DNA of 64,000 nt from Parapristionchus giblindavisi (GCA_943737045.1 CALSFV010000009.1:744001-808000), one strand, 5' to 3'; positions 21,668 to 33,190 are shown, counted from the stretch's first letter. Made by a program: numbers and translations. Notes: a model not told the origin generated them from the letters alone.

Positions 21668-22306
21668 ATGGACGAATTTCTATTAACATACTTTCAGCTG
21701 ATTATTTCCTTTGTACGTTTTCTCATCGAAATCTTTATGATTGTTATCATTACATTATCGATTGTCACTGAAAATCAAGCATTTCTAGCACCCTTTCTGT
21801 CTGTTCAGGTTGGAATTAAAATGAATTAAATATTTAGGCTAAAATATTCCAGCAGCTATTTTATTCATTTTCAGATACTCTTTCTAGCCGGCAATATTGT
21901 TCATTTCCTCTTTTTTATAACTTTTCCAGTGTTCGTTGACAAGTCACCAACCGGTAGGTCCTCGCTCAAAAAACATCATGGCTCACTCTTCACGATAATG
22001 CATTTCGGATACACTATTCGAAAAATCTTGTGGATGTAAACTAAACATTTTGCACCAGGTGCACAGAAGCTGAAATTTGATATTGCAGGAACAATTTTTA
22101 TGAATTTCAATTAATGAGGAAAATTGTCCGCCCACCTAGTGCAAAATGTTTAGTTTACGGCGTGCTATATAGTAGTCCTATAGCCAATTTTTTAGTAGTG
22201 AAACGTTTTAAAATTATCTCAGATAGTTTTTTTTTTTTCAAGATATCGTCTCTTCTGAAATTACATCGACTGAAGCTGAATTGATACAGAGCTCCTCGAT
22301 TAGATA
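21668..22306 (+). CDS. Small membrane protein gene (5' part, 3' end hit by Tc1-like element)
   Basis: Exons 21668-21808, 21875-21953 and 22243 onward join in phase. They encode MDEFLLTYFQLIISFVRFLI and a long hydrophobic stretch, a second hydrophobic exon ILFLAGNIVHFLFFITFPVF and VDKSPT, and an acidic tail DIVSSEITSTEAELIQSS. Two to three membrane segments are predicted. The tail reads up to the TA at 22305-22306, where the Tc1-like element begins; removing the element gives RYS followed by a TAG at 23900-23902. With the element present, translation would run into its terminal repeat for about 20 codons. No family recognised. It could instead splice onward to the exons at 23966-24200. Confidence 0.5.
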
Positions 22307-23893
22307 CAGTGCTGGCCAATATTCTAACATATTTTGGTTTTTCACCCGTAACTTTCTTCGCAGTTAACCGTTTCTCTTCATTTTTTAGTATGTTTGTATA
22401 GATGATACTGTGATATAGTGACCCTATTTTTATCGAGATTGGATCACATACAACGGAATAGTGGTCAATTTACGCAAAATGACAATTTTCAGCGAATTCA
22501 GCACCTGGGCATATCGGCCACTGAGGTCACCGGGGCAGCTTGGATTCAGTTCTACGTGTGGAATATGTGTGCTGCAATGACTGTTGGAAAGTATCAAGGT
22601 ATGGGGTTGATCAGGTTATCGACGATGGAGGCGAGAATCGCAGCCGAAGCGCGTTAAAGCTGCTCGGACTTCTCGGCCGCGTTCTTTTCCTTTCTCTTCC
22701 TTCTATCCCTTCACAGCACGTTCCAATACCTCCCATATGTGCAGGATGATGTTCAGGAAACATGATTTACTATATCCATCCATCTACCGGACCCTACTAC
22801 GGCGTAACTAAGCGACAACATGTGGTGGACCAACGCTTGAGACCGTTACCCAGCACCATAACGAAGACGCGGCGGCGCGTGGCGTGGACCCAGGACATTA
22901 TCGTCTTCTCCCAGATTTTCTCGAAGCTGTAGCGATCGTAAATGCCCTACATCCGAAACCGGGGACTGATTCCGCGGCGGGAGAAGCATCCCCAGATAAG
23001 GACACTGCCACCAACATGATTGACCGTCGGGGGAATGATACGTGAGGTAGAATAGAAAGCCGGTAGGACGACGAACCCACTTCGTACCGTCACTACCGAA
23101 GAAGTTGTGCACGCTGTCGTCGGTCCTGGCTACCATATATCACTCCTCGCGGGTCCAGAGCAGATGGTAGCGGGCCCTTATCACTCGTGCTTTTCGATTC
23201 TTGTTCGGGGATGCTTCTCCCGCCGCGGAATCGGTCCCCGGTTTCGGATGTAGGGCATTTACGATCGCTACAGCTTCGAGAAAATCTGGGAGAAGACGAT
23301 AATGTCCTGGGTCCACGCCACGCGCCGCCGCGCCTTCGTTATGGTGCTGGATAACGGTCTCAAGCGTTGGTCCACCACATGTTGTCGCCTAGTTACGGAG
23401 TAGTAGGGTCCGGTAGATGGATGGATATAGTAAATCATGTTTCCTGAACATCATCATGCACATATGGGAGGTATTGGAACGTGCTGTGAAGGGATAGAAG
23501 GAAGAGAAAGGAAAATAACTCGGCCGAGAAGTCCGAGCAGCTTTAACGCGTTTCGGCTGCGATTCTCGCCTCCATCGTCGATAACCTGATCAACCCCATA
23601 CCTTGATACTTTCCAACAGTCATTGCAGCACACATATTCCACACGTAGAACTGAATCCAAGCTGCCCCGGTGACCCCAATGGCCGATATGCCCAGGTGCT
23701 GAATTCGCTGAAAATTGTCATTTTGCGTAAATTTACCACTATTCCGTTGTATGCGATCCAATCTCGATAAAAATATTGTCACTATATCACAGTTTCACCT
23801 ATACAAACATACTAAAAAATGAAGAGAAACGGTTGACTGCAAAGAAAGTTATGGGCGAAAAACCAAAATATGTTAGAATATTGGCCAGCACTG
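22307..23893. mobile_element. Palindromic Tc1/mariner-type element with transposase remnant
   Basis: The terminal repeats CAGTGCTGGCCAATATT and AATATTGGCCAGCACTG are flanked by TA (22305-22306 and 23894-23895), the Tc1 signature, and the tip matches the known Tc1 end CAGTGCTGGCC. The two halves are inverted copies of each other for about 700 bp (22307-22990 against 23210-23893). The unique centre reads on the minus strand NFFGSDGTKWVRRPTG and, in an adjacent frame, GGSVLIWGCFSRRGI, typical of the DDE transposase of Tc1-like elements (FGSDG-WVRRP...GGSVMVWGCF). Frames are broken, so it is non-autonomous. It lies in the membrane-protein gene at 21668. Confidence 0.9.
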
Positions 23894-23965
23894 TACAGTT
23901 AGTTTCTATGGCTAACCAGAGTGCGAAACTAATTAAGATTGAATATTTGATCATTTGAAGAGATA

Positions 23966-24214
23966 ATGATTTGTCTCCGAAGACTTGCTGATGAGTTATC
24001 GTCTCTTGATTTCAATGATGATCAAGAAACATTCACAATCGTTCACCAATCGAGTAAAATTATTTTTTTAAATTATTTAAAATTTATCATAACCAACTTC
24101 CAGAGTGGCTCTCCTTCAAATACATCCTCATAACCACAATGTCAATATCCTTTCAAATATTAATTATGATCATCGTACTTCGCTGTTGGATCTATTTTAG
24201 GTTTGCGTTCTTTT
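23966..24214 (+). CDS. Small single-pass membrane protein or 3' exons of the 21668 gene
   Basis: Exon 23966-24053 gives MICLRRLADELSSLDFNDDQ and ETFTIVHQS and splices in phase to exon 24104-24200, giving KWLSFKYILITTMSISFQIL followed by IMIIVLRCWIYF. Reading on ends a few codons later (FAFF, stop near 24214); alternatively GTTTGC is a donor to an exon lost to the repeat that starts at 24228. One membrane segment is clear. It may be part of the same transcription unit as the exons at 21668-22306. Confidence 0.45.
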
Positions 24215-24227
24215 GAATTTTTTATCG

Positions 24228-25603
24228 GGGGGGGGGGGGTTATTGAGGGCCTACAATTATGAGAGTGATTTTTCTAAAAATACCTAACTTGTGCTAAAAT
24301 ATGCCAAATCCATCCCAGAACTCACCCTCGCACTTTGGTGAAAGCAGCTTACTTCCCATCTCCACGGTAAACGTCAAGCGGGCATGCACTCGTTTCGGAG
24401 GCGCACGTCCAGGGGATGGAAGGGATTGGAGGGGCGCGCACGCATAGTGAGTGCGTGCGGGAAAGACTGGTATGGCACCGAGGGGTTGCAAGATGGGTTC
24501 TCCCAAGCTTGTAGACGTATTCTATGATTGTTTTGGCACATTTTAGCACAAGAACCGAAATTTTAGAAAAATCACTGTCATAATTGTAGGCCCTCAAAGT
24601 GAGGTCGTCTGAAAAAGTTATTTTTCGGAGTACTTTTTGATGTCCAAGTGATTTTTTTCTAAAATTGTGGTTCTTGTTCTAAAATGTATTTTTTCAATTT
24701 CAAAAAGATCACTAGGACACTAAAAAGAACACCAAAAAATAACTTTTTAGATGACCTCACTTTGAGGGCAATTATGACAGTGATTTTTTCTAAAATTTCG
24801 GTTCTTGTGCTAAAATGTGCCAAAACTATCATAGCATACGTCTACAAGCTTGGGAGAACCCATCTTGCAACTCCTCGGTGCCACAACAGTCTTTCCTGCA
24901 CGCACTCACTATGCGTGCGCGCGCCCCTCCCCTCCCTCCCATCCCCCTGGACGTGCGCCTCCGAAACGAGTGCTTGCCCGCTTGACGTTTGCCGTGAAGA
25001 TGGGAAGCAAGCTGCTTTCACCAAAGTATGAGGATGACTTCTGATATGGATTTGGCATGTTTTAGCACAAGTACCATATTTTTAGAAAAATCACTCTCAT
25101 AATTGTAGGCCCTCAAAGTGAGGTCATCTGAAAAAGTTACTTTTTGGTGCACTGAAGGCAATTGTGGTCCGATCAATGCCAAACTGTCACGGTGTATTTA
25201 GGACATCATAAGGATCATTTTTATCCCAAGTACGAGTCTCTAGCATGTCTTGGAGCTGAGATATGAGTTCGCTGCCGCCATTTTGCATCAAGGCCGCTGC
25301 AGTTGAAAAAAATCGCAGCAACCTAAAAACATTTTTCTGAGGAGCCGAAGCGTAGATCTCCAACTTATAGAAGAACGGTAGGCTGGAAAAAAATTTTCCT
25401 CTTAGTTATGATTTTTCAAAAAAGTGGACTTCGATTGCGTCATCATTACGCAATAACGAGAAATTTTCATGAGTCCACAATATCAGGGCCGGACTCCTCG
25501 ATAAATTTTCCATAAGAACTCGCGAGAGCGGCCCCATAGCACGCTTGGTTCACTAAATATAACAAATATAAAAAGTTGGCACTGACTTTCCGGCGCTACT
25601 GTA
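24228..25603. repeat. Dispersed repeat R, second and larger copy
   Basis: After a G13 homopolymer the sequence repeats the family seen at 3786-4760, first as an inverted copy (24240-24600), then in direct orientation (24597-25603) to GTTGGCACTGACTTTCCGGCG. GAGGTCATCTGAAAAAGT and its complement bound each part. Open frames on both strands are mirror images of each other across the palindrome and are not genes. Confidence 0.75.
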
Positions 25604-26306
25604 TGTAAGATAACTTAGTTAGCTTACTCCAGTCCCCATTACTATCTCGAGCGAGAGAGTATTATCGAACGCGTGTTTTTGAGAGAGTTTAGAGTAAGAT
25701 AACCTTTCTATATAGCTTAAAGGCACACCCCAAGCTAATTTCACACTCCGCATTGGCAATACTCTCTCGCAGACAAAGAAAGCGAGAGAGTTTTCTATTT
25801 TCAAAATTTCGCGTCTTTGCCTGGACCATGAAGCATGATTCATTCACGATTCTAGCGATCAATAAGCTTAATTAGCATACCATTTATGGTATTCATTTCG
25901 AGTCGATTGGAAAAATTTTTTTGCTGTACATCAAAAATTTACTGAGATATGACTGCCCGAAGTGGAAGATCAAAAAATCGATAAAAATGCAAATATTGGC
26001 GAAACCAAGTGCCCATGCCTTCTCCTTTACGTCATTATAGTCAATCATATAAATCTTATCCAAATCGGTGAGAAAAATCTAAAAACTGTCGGAAAAAAGG
26101 TCTCATTTTCCTACGTTTTTACAGGAGATCAGTGATAATCTATTCACGGTGTGGAGAATGACTGTTGCTGTCTTTCTGTCCTCACAGTTTGTTCACGAAA
26201 ATATTCGAGGGACTACACCTTTAAAATTAAATCAAATTATCTAAAAAAAATTAAATTAAATTAAAAGTAAATTAAATTATCTAAACAACGCACACACACA
26301 TTGCAG
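25604..26306. repeat. Dispersed repeat shared with 60.35-60.54 kb, plus a small foldback
   Basis: ACTCTCTCGCAGACAAAGAAAGCGAGAGAGT near 25760 is a small hairpin that recurs in both introns of the protease fragment (about 27345-27420 and 27615-27690). TTCAAAATTTCGCG...GATTCTAGCGATCAAT (25799-25862) and TTTGTTCACGAAAATATTC (about 26188) recur in the same order at 60358-60520. Confidence 0.6.
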
Positions 26307-27823
26307 AGGCTGGGAGGATCTCTCGTCGACTTAAGCATGCCCTCATCCCCATGGTAGACATTAGGGTGGCGAGAATCAGTCACTAGTCACTAGTCCTAGT
26401 GACAGTCTCTCTCTACTCAACCGAGAGAGGCACATTTACGACCTCTCACGCGACGGTTAGTAGTGATGAGGTCATCAAAACATTACTGAGTAATTTTAGC
26501 TACTCTTTTTCTACTCCTTTTGGGTTTTCTCGGCTATAAGTAATCGAAATTTGCAAATCTGAATATTTTTGGAATCTACAAGCAAAGGGCTATTCGACAA
26601 GCCTAAAATTGACTGTCAAAGATAATTTTTAAATTTCGTCGAATTCTCATGTTATGCATTCCAGCACTTCCGATAAGACGCATAGGAAGACTTTTATAAT
26701 ATCATTTATGATTATCATGTTATTAAAGTCATTTGAACCACAATTAAAACTCTTCCTTTTCGTCATCTAGCCTCTTGCATAGTGATAGACTCCGCCCACA
26801 ATCGTCATAAACAACCAAGCGGTTTCTCTAATCTTCTTTGACATCCAATTTTAGGTTTGTTGGATAGCCCTTGACTTGTAGATTCCAAAAATATATAGAT
26901 TTGCGCATTTTGTTTACTTAGAGCCGAGAAAAAACAAAAAGAGTAGAAAAAGAGTAATTTTGCTACTCAACCGTGACCCCAACGCACGGCTGCCACAGGG
27001 GACAGAAGAGTAGCAGAGAGAGTGGAAAAGATTACGCACTAGTTGGAGAGAGAGAGTAATTAGTGACTAGTGACTGGTTCTCGCCACCCTAGTAGACATT
27101 GCCACCTGCGAAAAGGAGTACCCTTATCAGATCATCGAAGCGGTATAGCCCCCGTTGGTTAATCTCAAGGTTATCCAATGGTTTACCACCTCCGAAACTG
27201 GTTTACCAACTCATGATTTCAGGTCGAATTCTGCGCTGGCATGAAGGGCGTCGACTCTTGCCAGGTTCGTAATCGCTATCATATTTCGCCAAGCTATTTC
27301 CCGGCTTTTCGGATTTTGTTTCCCATTAAAAGCACATCCCATGCAACTTTTACTCTCCGCATTGACAATACTCTCTCGCAGACAAAGAAAGCGAGAGAGT
27401 GTGGCCCGAGCGGAGAGTTTCAAATTAGCTAGGGGTATCGCTTTAACCACAATTCCAAAATTACAGGGCGACTCCGGAGGTCCCCTCGTCAAGCAGTCGA
27501 CTAACGGTACCTGGTTCCAGTACGGTATCGTCTCGTGGGGGTATGGATGCGCTGAGGAGGGCCATGCTGGTATGTGGCCGTTGAATTTAAAGCCAAACTC
27601 CAAGCTTATTTGAATCTCTCCGCTCTGACCACACTCTCTCGCTTTCTTTGCGAACGAGAGAGTATTGCCAGAGCGGAGGGTTAAATTAGAACGGGGAATG
27701 CGTTTAAATTCGAATTTCCCGTCGGCCAAAACCATCGTTGCAGGAATCTACTCTCGTATGACCGCTTACTGTGACTTTATTGACGCCACCACCAAAGGAG
27801 TCGTCAAGTGCCAGGATGCCTAA
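26307..27823 (+). pseudogene. Trypsin-like serine protease, 3' fragment, exon split by a hAT element
   Basis: Four exons: 26307-27142 (interrupted), 27223-27264, 27467-27569 and 27744-27823. They read [54 protein letters not shown] then [14 protein letters not shown], and GIYSRMTAYCDFIDATTKGV ending at TAA. This is the C-terminal half of peptidase family S1: the catalytic Ser in GDSGGP, the substrate-pocket SWGYGC and conserved cysteines are intact. The first exon contains the 730-bp element at 26362-27091 in the codons for VDI; removing it with one target duplication restores the frame. The exon for the Asp region is not found upstream. It is probably inactive in this haplotype. Confidence 0.85.
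26362..27091. mobile_element. hAT-type foldback MITE H3 in a protease exon
   Basis: The inverted tips TAGGGTGGCGAGAA and TTCTCGCCACCCTA are flanked by an exact 8-bp duplication GTAGACAT (26354-26361 and 27092-27099). The arms share CAGTCACTAGTCACTA and, further in, TTTGGAATCTACAAG/CTTGTAGATTCCAAA. Eight-base duplications and TAGGG tips indicate hAT. No transposase is encoded. Confidence 0.95.
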
Positions 27824-28030
27824 TGCGTCGTTTTATTTGCCTGACGCGAATACGCCGTCACTGAAAATAGCATTAAATTTTGATGTGTGTTGTGTCCCAA
27901 TTGTCGGAAGTGAACAATAAACTAGCAAATCAATTGATAATTGAATAATTCATCGGATTCGTAGGAAAATAATCGCTATTGAAATGTTAGAGTGTTTGAC
28001 ACTCTGAAATCAAAGATCAAAGAAATATTG
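27824..28030 (+). other. 3' flank of the protease, duplicated near 42.05 kb
   Basis: GTCCCAATTGTCGGAAGTGAACAATAAACTAGCAAATCAATTGAT and TGTTAGAGTGTTTGACA recur at about 42044-42135, so the protease 3' flank belongs to the duplicated segment. A polyadenylation-like AATAAA is at about 27915. Confidence 0.55.
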
Positions 28031-28286
28031 TGCGTATAAAATGTACTTGCATAAGAAAATGACAAATGGTGCTAACGAACGTAAGTCACAATCGAGAGGC
28101 GAGCGAGACATCTACATCTTGCCCCGCCTCTCGATTGGCTCTCCGCTGCCTCTCTCTAACTCGGCTGACCTTCGCCGCGCGCTATATTATATATAAAAGA
28201 GATCGGCATAGTTTCTGAACCATGCAAAACAAGAAAGTCTCTTGTGGCTACTCTCGTACCAAATAAACAAGTGTATTTTATACGGT
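28031..28286. mobile_element. MITE family M, copy M3
   Basis: It runs from TGCGTATAAAATGTACTTGC to CAAGTGTATTTTATACGG and is the reverse complement of M2. The corresponding place in the duplicated segment near 42150 lacks it, which gives an empty site (GATCAAAG...CATATTGTG is continuous there). AATATT flanks both sides. Confidence 0.8.
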
Positions 28287-28720
28287 CAATATTTGATTTA
28301 GCATATTGTGTACAATCGAGATTATTGATTAGATAAGATTTGTGAAAAGTCAAGCGCGGTCTCAAATCTATTCCATGGCGCAGTTGTAGATGTTTGGAGT
28401 CGTTAGCATTTTGTCGTATGTTCGAAACTTATTGCCTAATTTGTTCAATTTTCAAAGGGTACGCCTTTCCCTGCACGGGCCTGATGGTTCGAGGGATTCC
28501 ACCTTTAAAGATGGGGAACCTCGAAAATAATCGTTGCTTCCTACCACGATTAGCATGGCTCTCCTTTTTTTTAAATAATTATTATCAAGTGATTCTCAAG
28601 CTACTGATTATAACTGATTTTATTGATTGATTATGATTTAATTGATTATGTGATGCATAATCAGGGTTATGTCGACATAATCAATCCCCACCTGCACATC
28701 ATCTCATTCTCACATCGGAG
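28287..28720. repeat. Duplicated segment, left edge (unit 1)
   Basis: GTTGCTTCCTACCACGATTAGCATGGC, GTGATTCTCAAGCTA and CCCCACCTGCACATCATCTC recur at 42420-42560 and 51717-51890. No gene is supported; short frames are not conserved between copies. Confidence 0.6.
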
Positions 28721-29587
28721 TAGGGTTGCATGAACGGTAGCGAGGACTACGCAATCTATTCCCGTCCCTTCCCTTCTCTCTAGCAATCGCCCGTGAGAGA
28801 CACTCTCTCCCTTCCTAACATCGTGATTAGACACACCACTGCCAAAGATAGCGTAATTGCCGCAAACTAGCGGGAATTACGCTATCTCTTGCCCCTCCCC
28901 CTTCCCCACCCGCCCTTCCATACCACCCGCCTCGCCCTATTTCCAACCGAAATCGCTTAAGCGACGGAATTCCATCACTCCCTTATTGCTTCATTCATTC
29001 ATTACTCTTGATTTTAACTGATGGATAAATAAATATAATATAATAATATTTGAGGCACGTTTGAAGAGATATCTAATTCCCCTCACATCTGAGAGCTTTG
29101 CAGTCAACAGCAAAGTTGTAGCTCACATCGATCCGGTTCTGATTATTTTTTTGGCTGAGACGATACGATCAAAACAAACAAAATGACAATCTTTCTACTT
29201 TTCCAGAGGGAAATCGAACGATAAGCGTTCAAAATATGTTTTGGCAAGAAGAGTTGAATTTCACTCATTGATCAGAGGAATCAGATTCGCATTTGAATAT
29301 TGATCCTCCGTGTTATTCCCTCTATTTCCCATTTCAATGATTCGTTATCTCAAGAGGGACATTGTTCTCTCACTATCATGTCTTCCACTCTCATCGCTGG
29401 TTGCGAGATTCTTTATATCATATAAATTACACTTCGCATACCGTAAGTAATCATCGGATACAATATCCGAGACTGTTCCTGTAGATGAATCAGCAGCAAC
29501 CGAGTGCTCATCACCTAAATCGAGATGACCAAGTTATATTATCAATGGAAATTGATTTCTCACAATGAGGATTTTGTTTTGATTATT

Positions 29588-29879
29588 TTAAATTTTTAAA
29601 CCAAGAAAAAAATCAAAAACTATTTTTATTGAATTTAATCGAAAAAAATGAAACATTTGTGGCAAATTGTGAAAACATTTGTCAAAACTTAACAGCATTT
29701 AATTTTTTACCTTTTTCACGGTCTTGATGTAGTATTATCTATGATTTGAATTGTATTTTAAAAAGGAAATGCTGTTAAGCTTTGACAAATGTTTTCACAA
29801 TTTGCTACAAATGTTTCATTTTTTCCGTTTAAATTCAATAAAAATAGTTTTTGATTTTTTTCTTGGTTTAAAAATTTAA
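29588..29879. mobile_element. TTAA palindrome X at the dyad of H4
   Basis: TTAAATTTTTAAACCAAG and CTTGGTTTAAAAATTTAA bound a 292-bp inverted repeat; the arms continue ATCAAAAACTATTTTTATTG. It shares its right TTAA with element A2. Confidence 0.75.
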
Positions 29880-31679
29880 GACACCGGCTCGGTAAGATTC
29901 GAGGGTTGAGCCAGTGACGCCGGACATCGACCTCACCGATTTGGCTCAAAATGTTTTTGTGGATACCCCCATGGCCCCCCATCACAAAATGGGTATTCAT
30001 TTGGGCTGGGTCCTTGATACATAAATGTGGCGTGTTCTCGAAATTTGAAAACTCGATTTTCGCCAAAAAAAGTGGAGCGACCTAGGTTCAATGTTAGTGT
30101 CGATTAATTACAAGTATGCCTAGACGACAAAAACTCGCTATAGACTGTTCGGATATCCGATCGCAAACTGATTTTTTTACCTCCTCAAAACACATTAAAA
30201 TTAATTAAAATTTTAAATTACAAAATCGCACAATTATTTTTGCCTTATCTTATAGAGCAAAAAATTCCGCGTCGAATGAGGGCAAAAATTTTAAAAAATC
30301 TATAGACCCCTATTTTGAGAAAAATTGGCCTGTCCATGACTCGAAAATTGTTTTGCTTTTAAAACCCCTCATGTTTGTACTCATATTGAAGAGCTCGTCG
30401 AGTAGAACACCTTAAAGTTGAACGTTTTATCTGAAACTCATGTACAAGAGAGTTTCACACGTTTTCCTGCAATTGTGAGTAAAACGAAAATAAAATATTT
30501 TTAAAACAAAAAAAGCGCAGTCCAATTTTTGTCCCATCTTATAGAGCAAAAAATTCCGCGTCGAATGAGGGTAAAAATTAAAAAAATCGATATACCCCTA
30601 TTTTGAGAAAAATGGGCCTGACCATGTCTTGAAAATATTTTTGTTTTCAAACCCCCTCATTTTTGTGCACATATTGAAGATCTTTTTGGGTAGAACAACT
30701 TTCGCGTTGGACATTTTGTCTGAAGCTCATGTACAAGAGAGTTTCACACGTTTTCCTGCAATTTTGAGTAAAACGAAAATAAAATATTTTTAAAACAAAA
30801 AAAACCGCAGTCCAATTTTTGTCCCATCTTATAGAGCAAAAAATTCCGCGTCGAATGAGGGTAAAAATTAAAAAATCGATATACCCCTATTTTGAGAAAA
30901 ATGGGCCTGACCATGTCTCGAAAATATTTTTGTTTTCAAACCCCCTCATTTTTGTGCATATATTGAAGATCTTTTTGGGTAGAACAACTTTCGCGTTGGA
31001 CATTTTGTCTGAAGCTCATGTACAAGAGAGATACACACGATTTTGTGACCAATTTTGAGTTAAGCGAAATAATTTTTTTTTGCAAATATCTCTCTTGTAC
31101 ATGAGTTTCAGACAAAACGTTCAACATTAAAGTTGTTCTACTCGACGAGCTCTTCAATATGAATACAAACATGAGGGGTTTTAAAAACAAAAACATTTTC
31201 GAGTCATGGTCAGGCCCATTTTTCTCAAAATAGGGTTCTATAGATTTTTTTAATTTTTGCCCTCATTCGACGCGGAATTTTTTGCTATATAAGATAAGGC
31301 AAAAATAATTGTGCGATTTTGTAATTTAAAATTTTAATTAATTTTAATGTGTTTTGAGGAGGTAAAAAATCAGTTTGCGATCGGATATCCGAACCGTCCT
31401 ATAGCGAGTTTTTGTCGTCTAGGCATACTTGTAATTAATCGACACTTAAACCTAGAAAAAAAAAAAACCTAGGTCGCTCCACTTTTTCTTGGCGAAAATT
31501 GAGTTTTCAAATTTCGAGAACCCGCCACATTTATGTTTCAAGGACCCAGCCCAAATGAATACCCATTTTGTGATGGGGGGCCATGGGGGTATCCACAAAA
31601 ACATTTTGAGCCAAATCGGTGAGGTCGATGTCCGGCGTCACTGGCTCAACCCTCGAATCTTACTGAGCCGGTGTCTTAA
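29876..31679. mobile_element. Palindromic TTAA element, family A, copy A2
   Basis: TTAAGACACCGGCTCGGTAA opens, TTACTGAGCCGGTGTCTTAA closes. Same family as A1 and A3, including GAGCTCGTCGAGTAGAACA and a duplicated internal block (CGTTTTCCTGCAATT...TTTTGTCCCATCTTATAGAG twice near 30465-30560 and 30740-30840). No coding capacity. Confidence 0.9.
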
Positions 31680-32434
31680 AATAATCAAAACAAAATCCTC
31701 ATTGTGAGAAATCAATTTCCATTTAAAATATAACTTGGTCATCTCGATTTAGGTGATGCGCACTCGGTTGCTGCTGATTCAACTTCAGGAACACTCTCCG
31801 ATATTGTATCCAATGATTACTTACGGTATGCGAAGTGTAATTTATCTGATATAAAAAATCTCACAACTAGCGACGAGAGTGGAAGACATGATAATGAGAG
31901 GTGAACAATGTCCCGCTAGAGGTAACGAATCATTGAAATGGAAAATAAAGGGAATAACATGGATAATCAGTATTCAATTGCTAATCTGATTCCTCTGATC
32001 ATTGAGAGAAATTCAACTCTCCATACCAAAACATATTTTGAAAGCTTAACGTTTCGATTTCCCTCTGAAAAAGTAGAACGATTGTCATTTTGTTTGTTTT
32101 GATCGTATCGTCTCAGCCAAAAAATAATCAAACCGGATCGATGTGAGCTACAACTTTGCTGTTGACTGCAAAGCTCTCAGATGTGAGGGGAATTAGATAT
32201 CTCTTCAAATGTGCCTCAAATGGGGCGAGGCGGGTGGTATGAACAGAGAGTAAGGAGAGGGGAAGGGGGAGGGGCGAGAGATAAAAAAAAAATAATTCCC
32301 GCTAGTTTGCGGCAATTATGCTATCTTGGCAGTCTCTCTTCTCTATTGCGGGAAATGACGAGAGAGTGGCAAGAGATGGGAAGAGGGCCCGGTAAATACG
32401 ATAATGCTTACGCAACGGCAACCCTACATCGGAG

Positions 32435-33190
32435 TAACTGAATTAGCTTAATTAATTTAATTTAATTGTAACTTCAGGAAGTGAAAAAAATGAGTTTATT
32501 ACTACACCTAAATGAGAAAATAAAAGTCTTCGAATAGTCCTTCTTTCCACAGGGAGTCTCCGCATTCCTGGATGTGCATTTCCTTTCGGTATGTTCTTGT
32601 CATCCTCTTGTTCCTTTTCCACTGTCAGCGTAATTGTGGTTGATTATCCATCTCTTCACAGCTCGGACATGGTTCATTCACAAGTGTCATTCTGGAAAAC
32701 GTATCTGTTGCGCATGTTATTTATAATGCATCGTTACATTTGCCTTACGTGCCTCCGCCGTAACCTCCTCCGCCGCGTCTCCGTCGTTATGGCGGAGGTT
32801 ACGGCGTAGGCACGTATGGTAAATGTAACGATGCATAACACGTATACACCCACGGAAAAAACATTATGGCCCAGAAAAGATTCACTACGGAATTCTTCAT
32901 GTCCCTGTGAGGGAAGAATTCCTTAGCGAGAGCGTCTCTAGGATTTTTTTCTTTCTCTCTTCTCTGTGTCAAAATGTTTCAGCAATTAAAAAATGATTTT
33001 TAAATAAAAAGAAATTTGCAGATCCCTAATCTTACTTCTTGAGTTCTCCCGAACACGTGGTTGACACTCCCTTTTCGTTCGTGAATGAGTCTCTTTTTCC
33101 GAAGTACGTTTCATTCCAAAAAAGCAAGCCATTTCAGTTCGGATTCTGGAAAACATATCATGTTACTACAATTTTAGTCTTTCTGGACAG
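32435..33190. repeat. Duplicated segment, unit 1, middle part
   Basis: TCGAATAGTCCTTCTTTCCA, CCAGGATGAACATTTCCTTTTG-like and GGTTGATTATCCATC sequences recur at 42640-42790 and 51970-52110. A minus-strand frame with NHKYADSERGTR-like residues is open in the copy at 51899-52126 but closed by a TGA in this copy and by an early stop in the copy near 42.7 kb, so I treat it as a decayed gene at best. It includes hairpin element G1 (32728-32839). Confidence 0.5.
32728..32839. repeat. GC-rich hairpin element G1
   Basis: ATGCATCGTTACATTTGCC...GGTAAATGTAACGATGCAT forms the outer stem and CGTGCCTCCGCCGTAACCTC against GAGGTTACGGCGTAGGCACG the inner stem, with a short GCGTCTCCGTCG loop. Copies are at 42858-42955 and 52151-52250. 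It is GC-rich in an AT-rich setting. Confidence 0.8.

Larger units (their letters stand above)
28721..32426. mobile_element. Large hAT-type foldback H4 (3.7 kb)
   Basis: The tips TAGGGTTGC and GCAACCCTA are flanked by an exact 8-bp duplication CATCGGAG (28713-28720 and 32427-32434). The arms pair over about 850 bp, including GCAGTCAACAGCAAAGTTGT and TGGCTGAGACGATACGATC. Empty sites are present in the other copies of the host segment (CACATCAGAGTAAC at about 42551 and 51877). Two TTAA palindromes (29588-29879 and 29876-31679) occupy its exact centre. No transposase. Confidence 0.9.

Noticed and set aside
22418..23782. Mirror-image frames in both arms (22418-22749 and 23454-23782)
   Set aside because: They are the same sequence in inverted copies of the Tc1-like element; none matches a transposase in frame.
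24294..25044. Arg/Pro-rich frames in repeat R
   Set aside because: Similar frames occur on both strands because the repeat is inverted, and they are interrupted in the copy at 3973-4278.
26354..27099. H3 insertion acting as a neutral new intron
   Set aside because: The only GT and AG near the ends give a product one base short of the original frame with an immediate stop.
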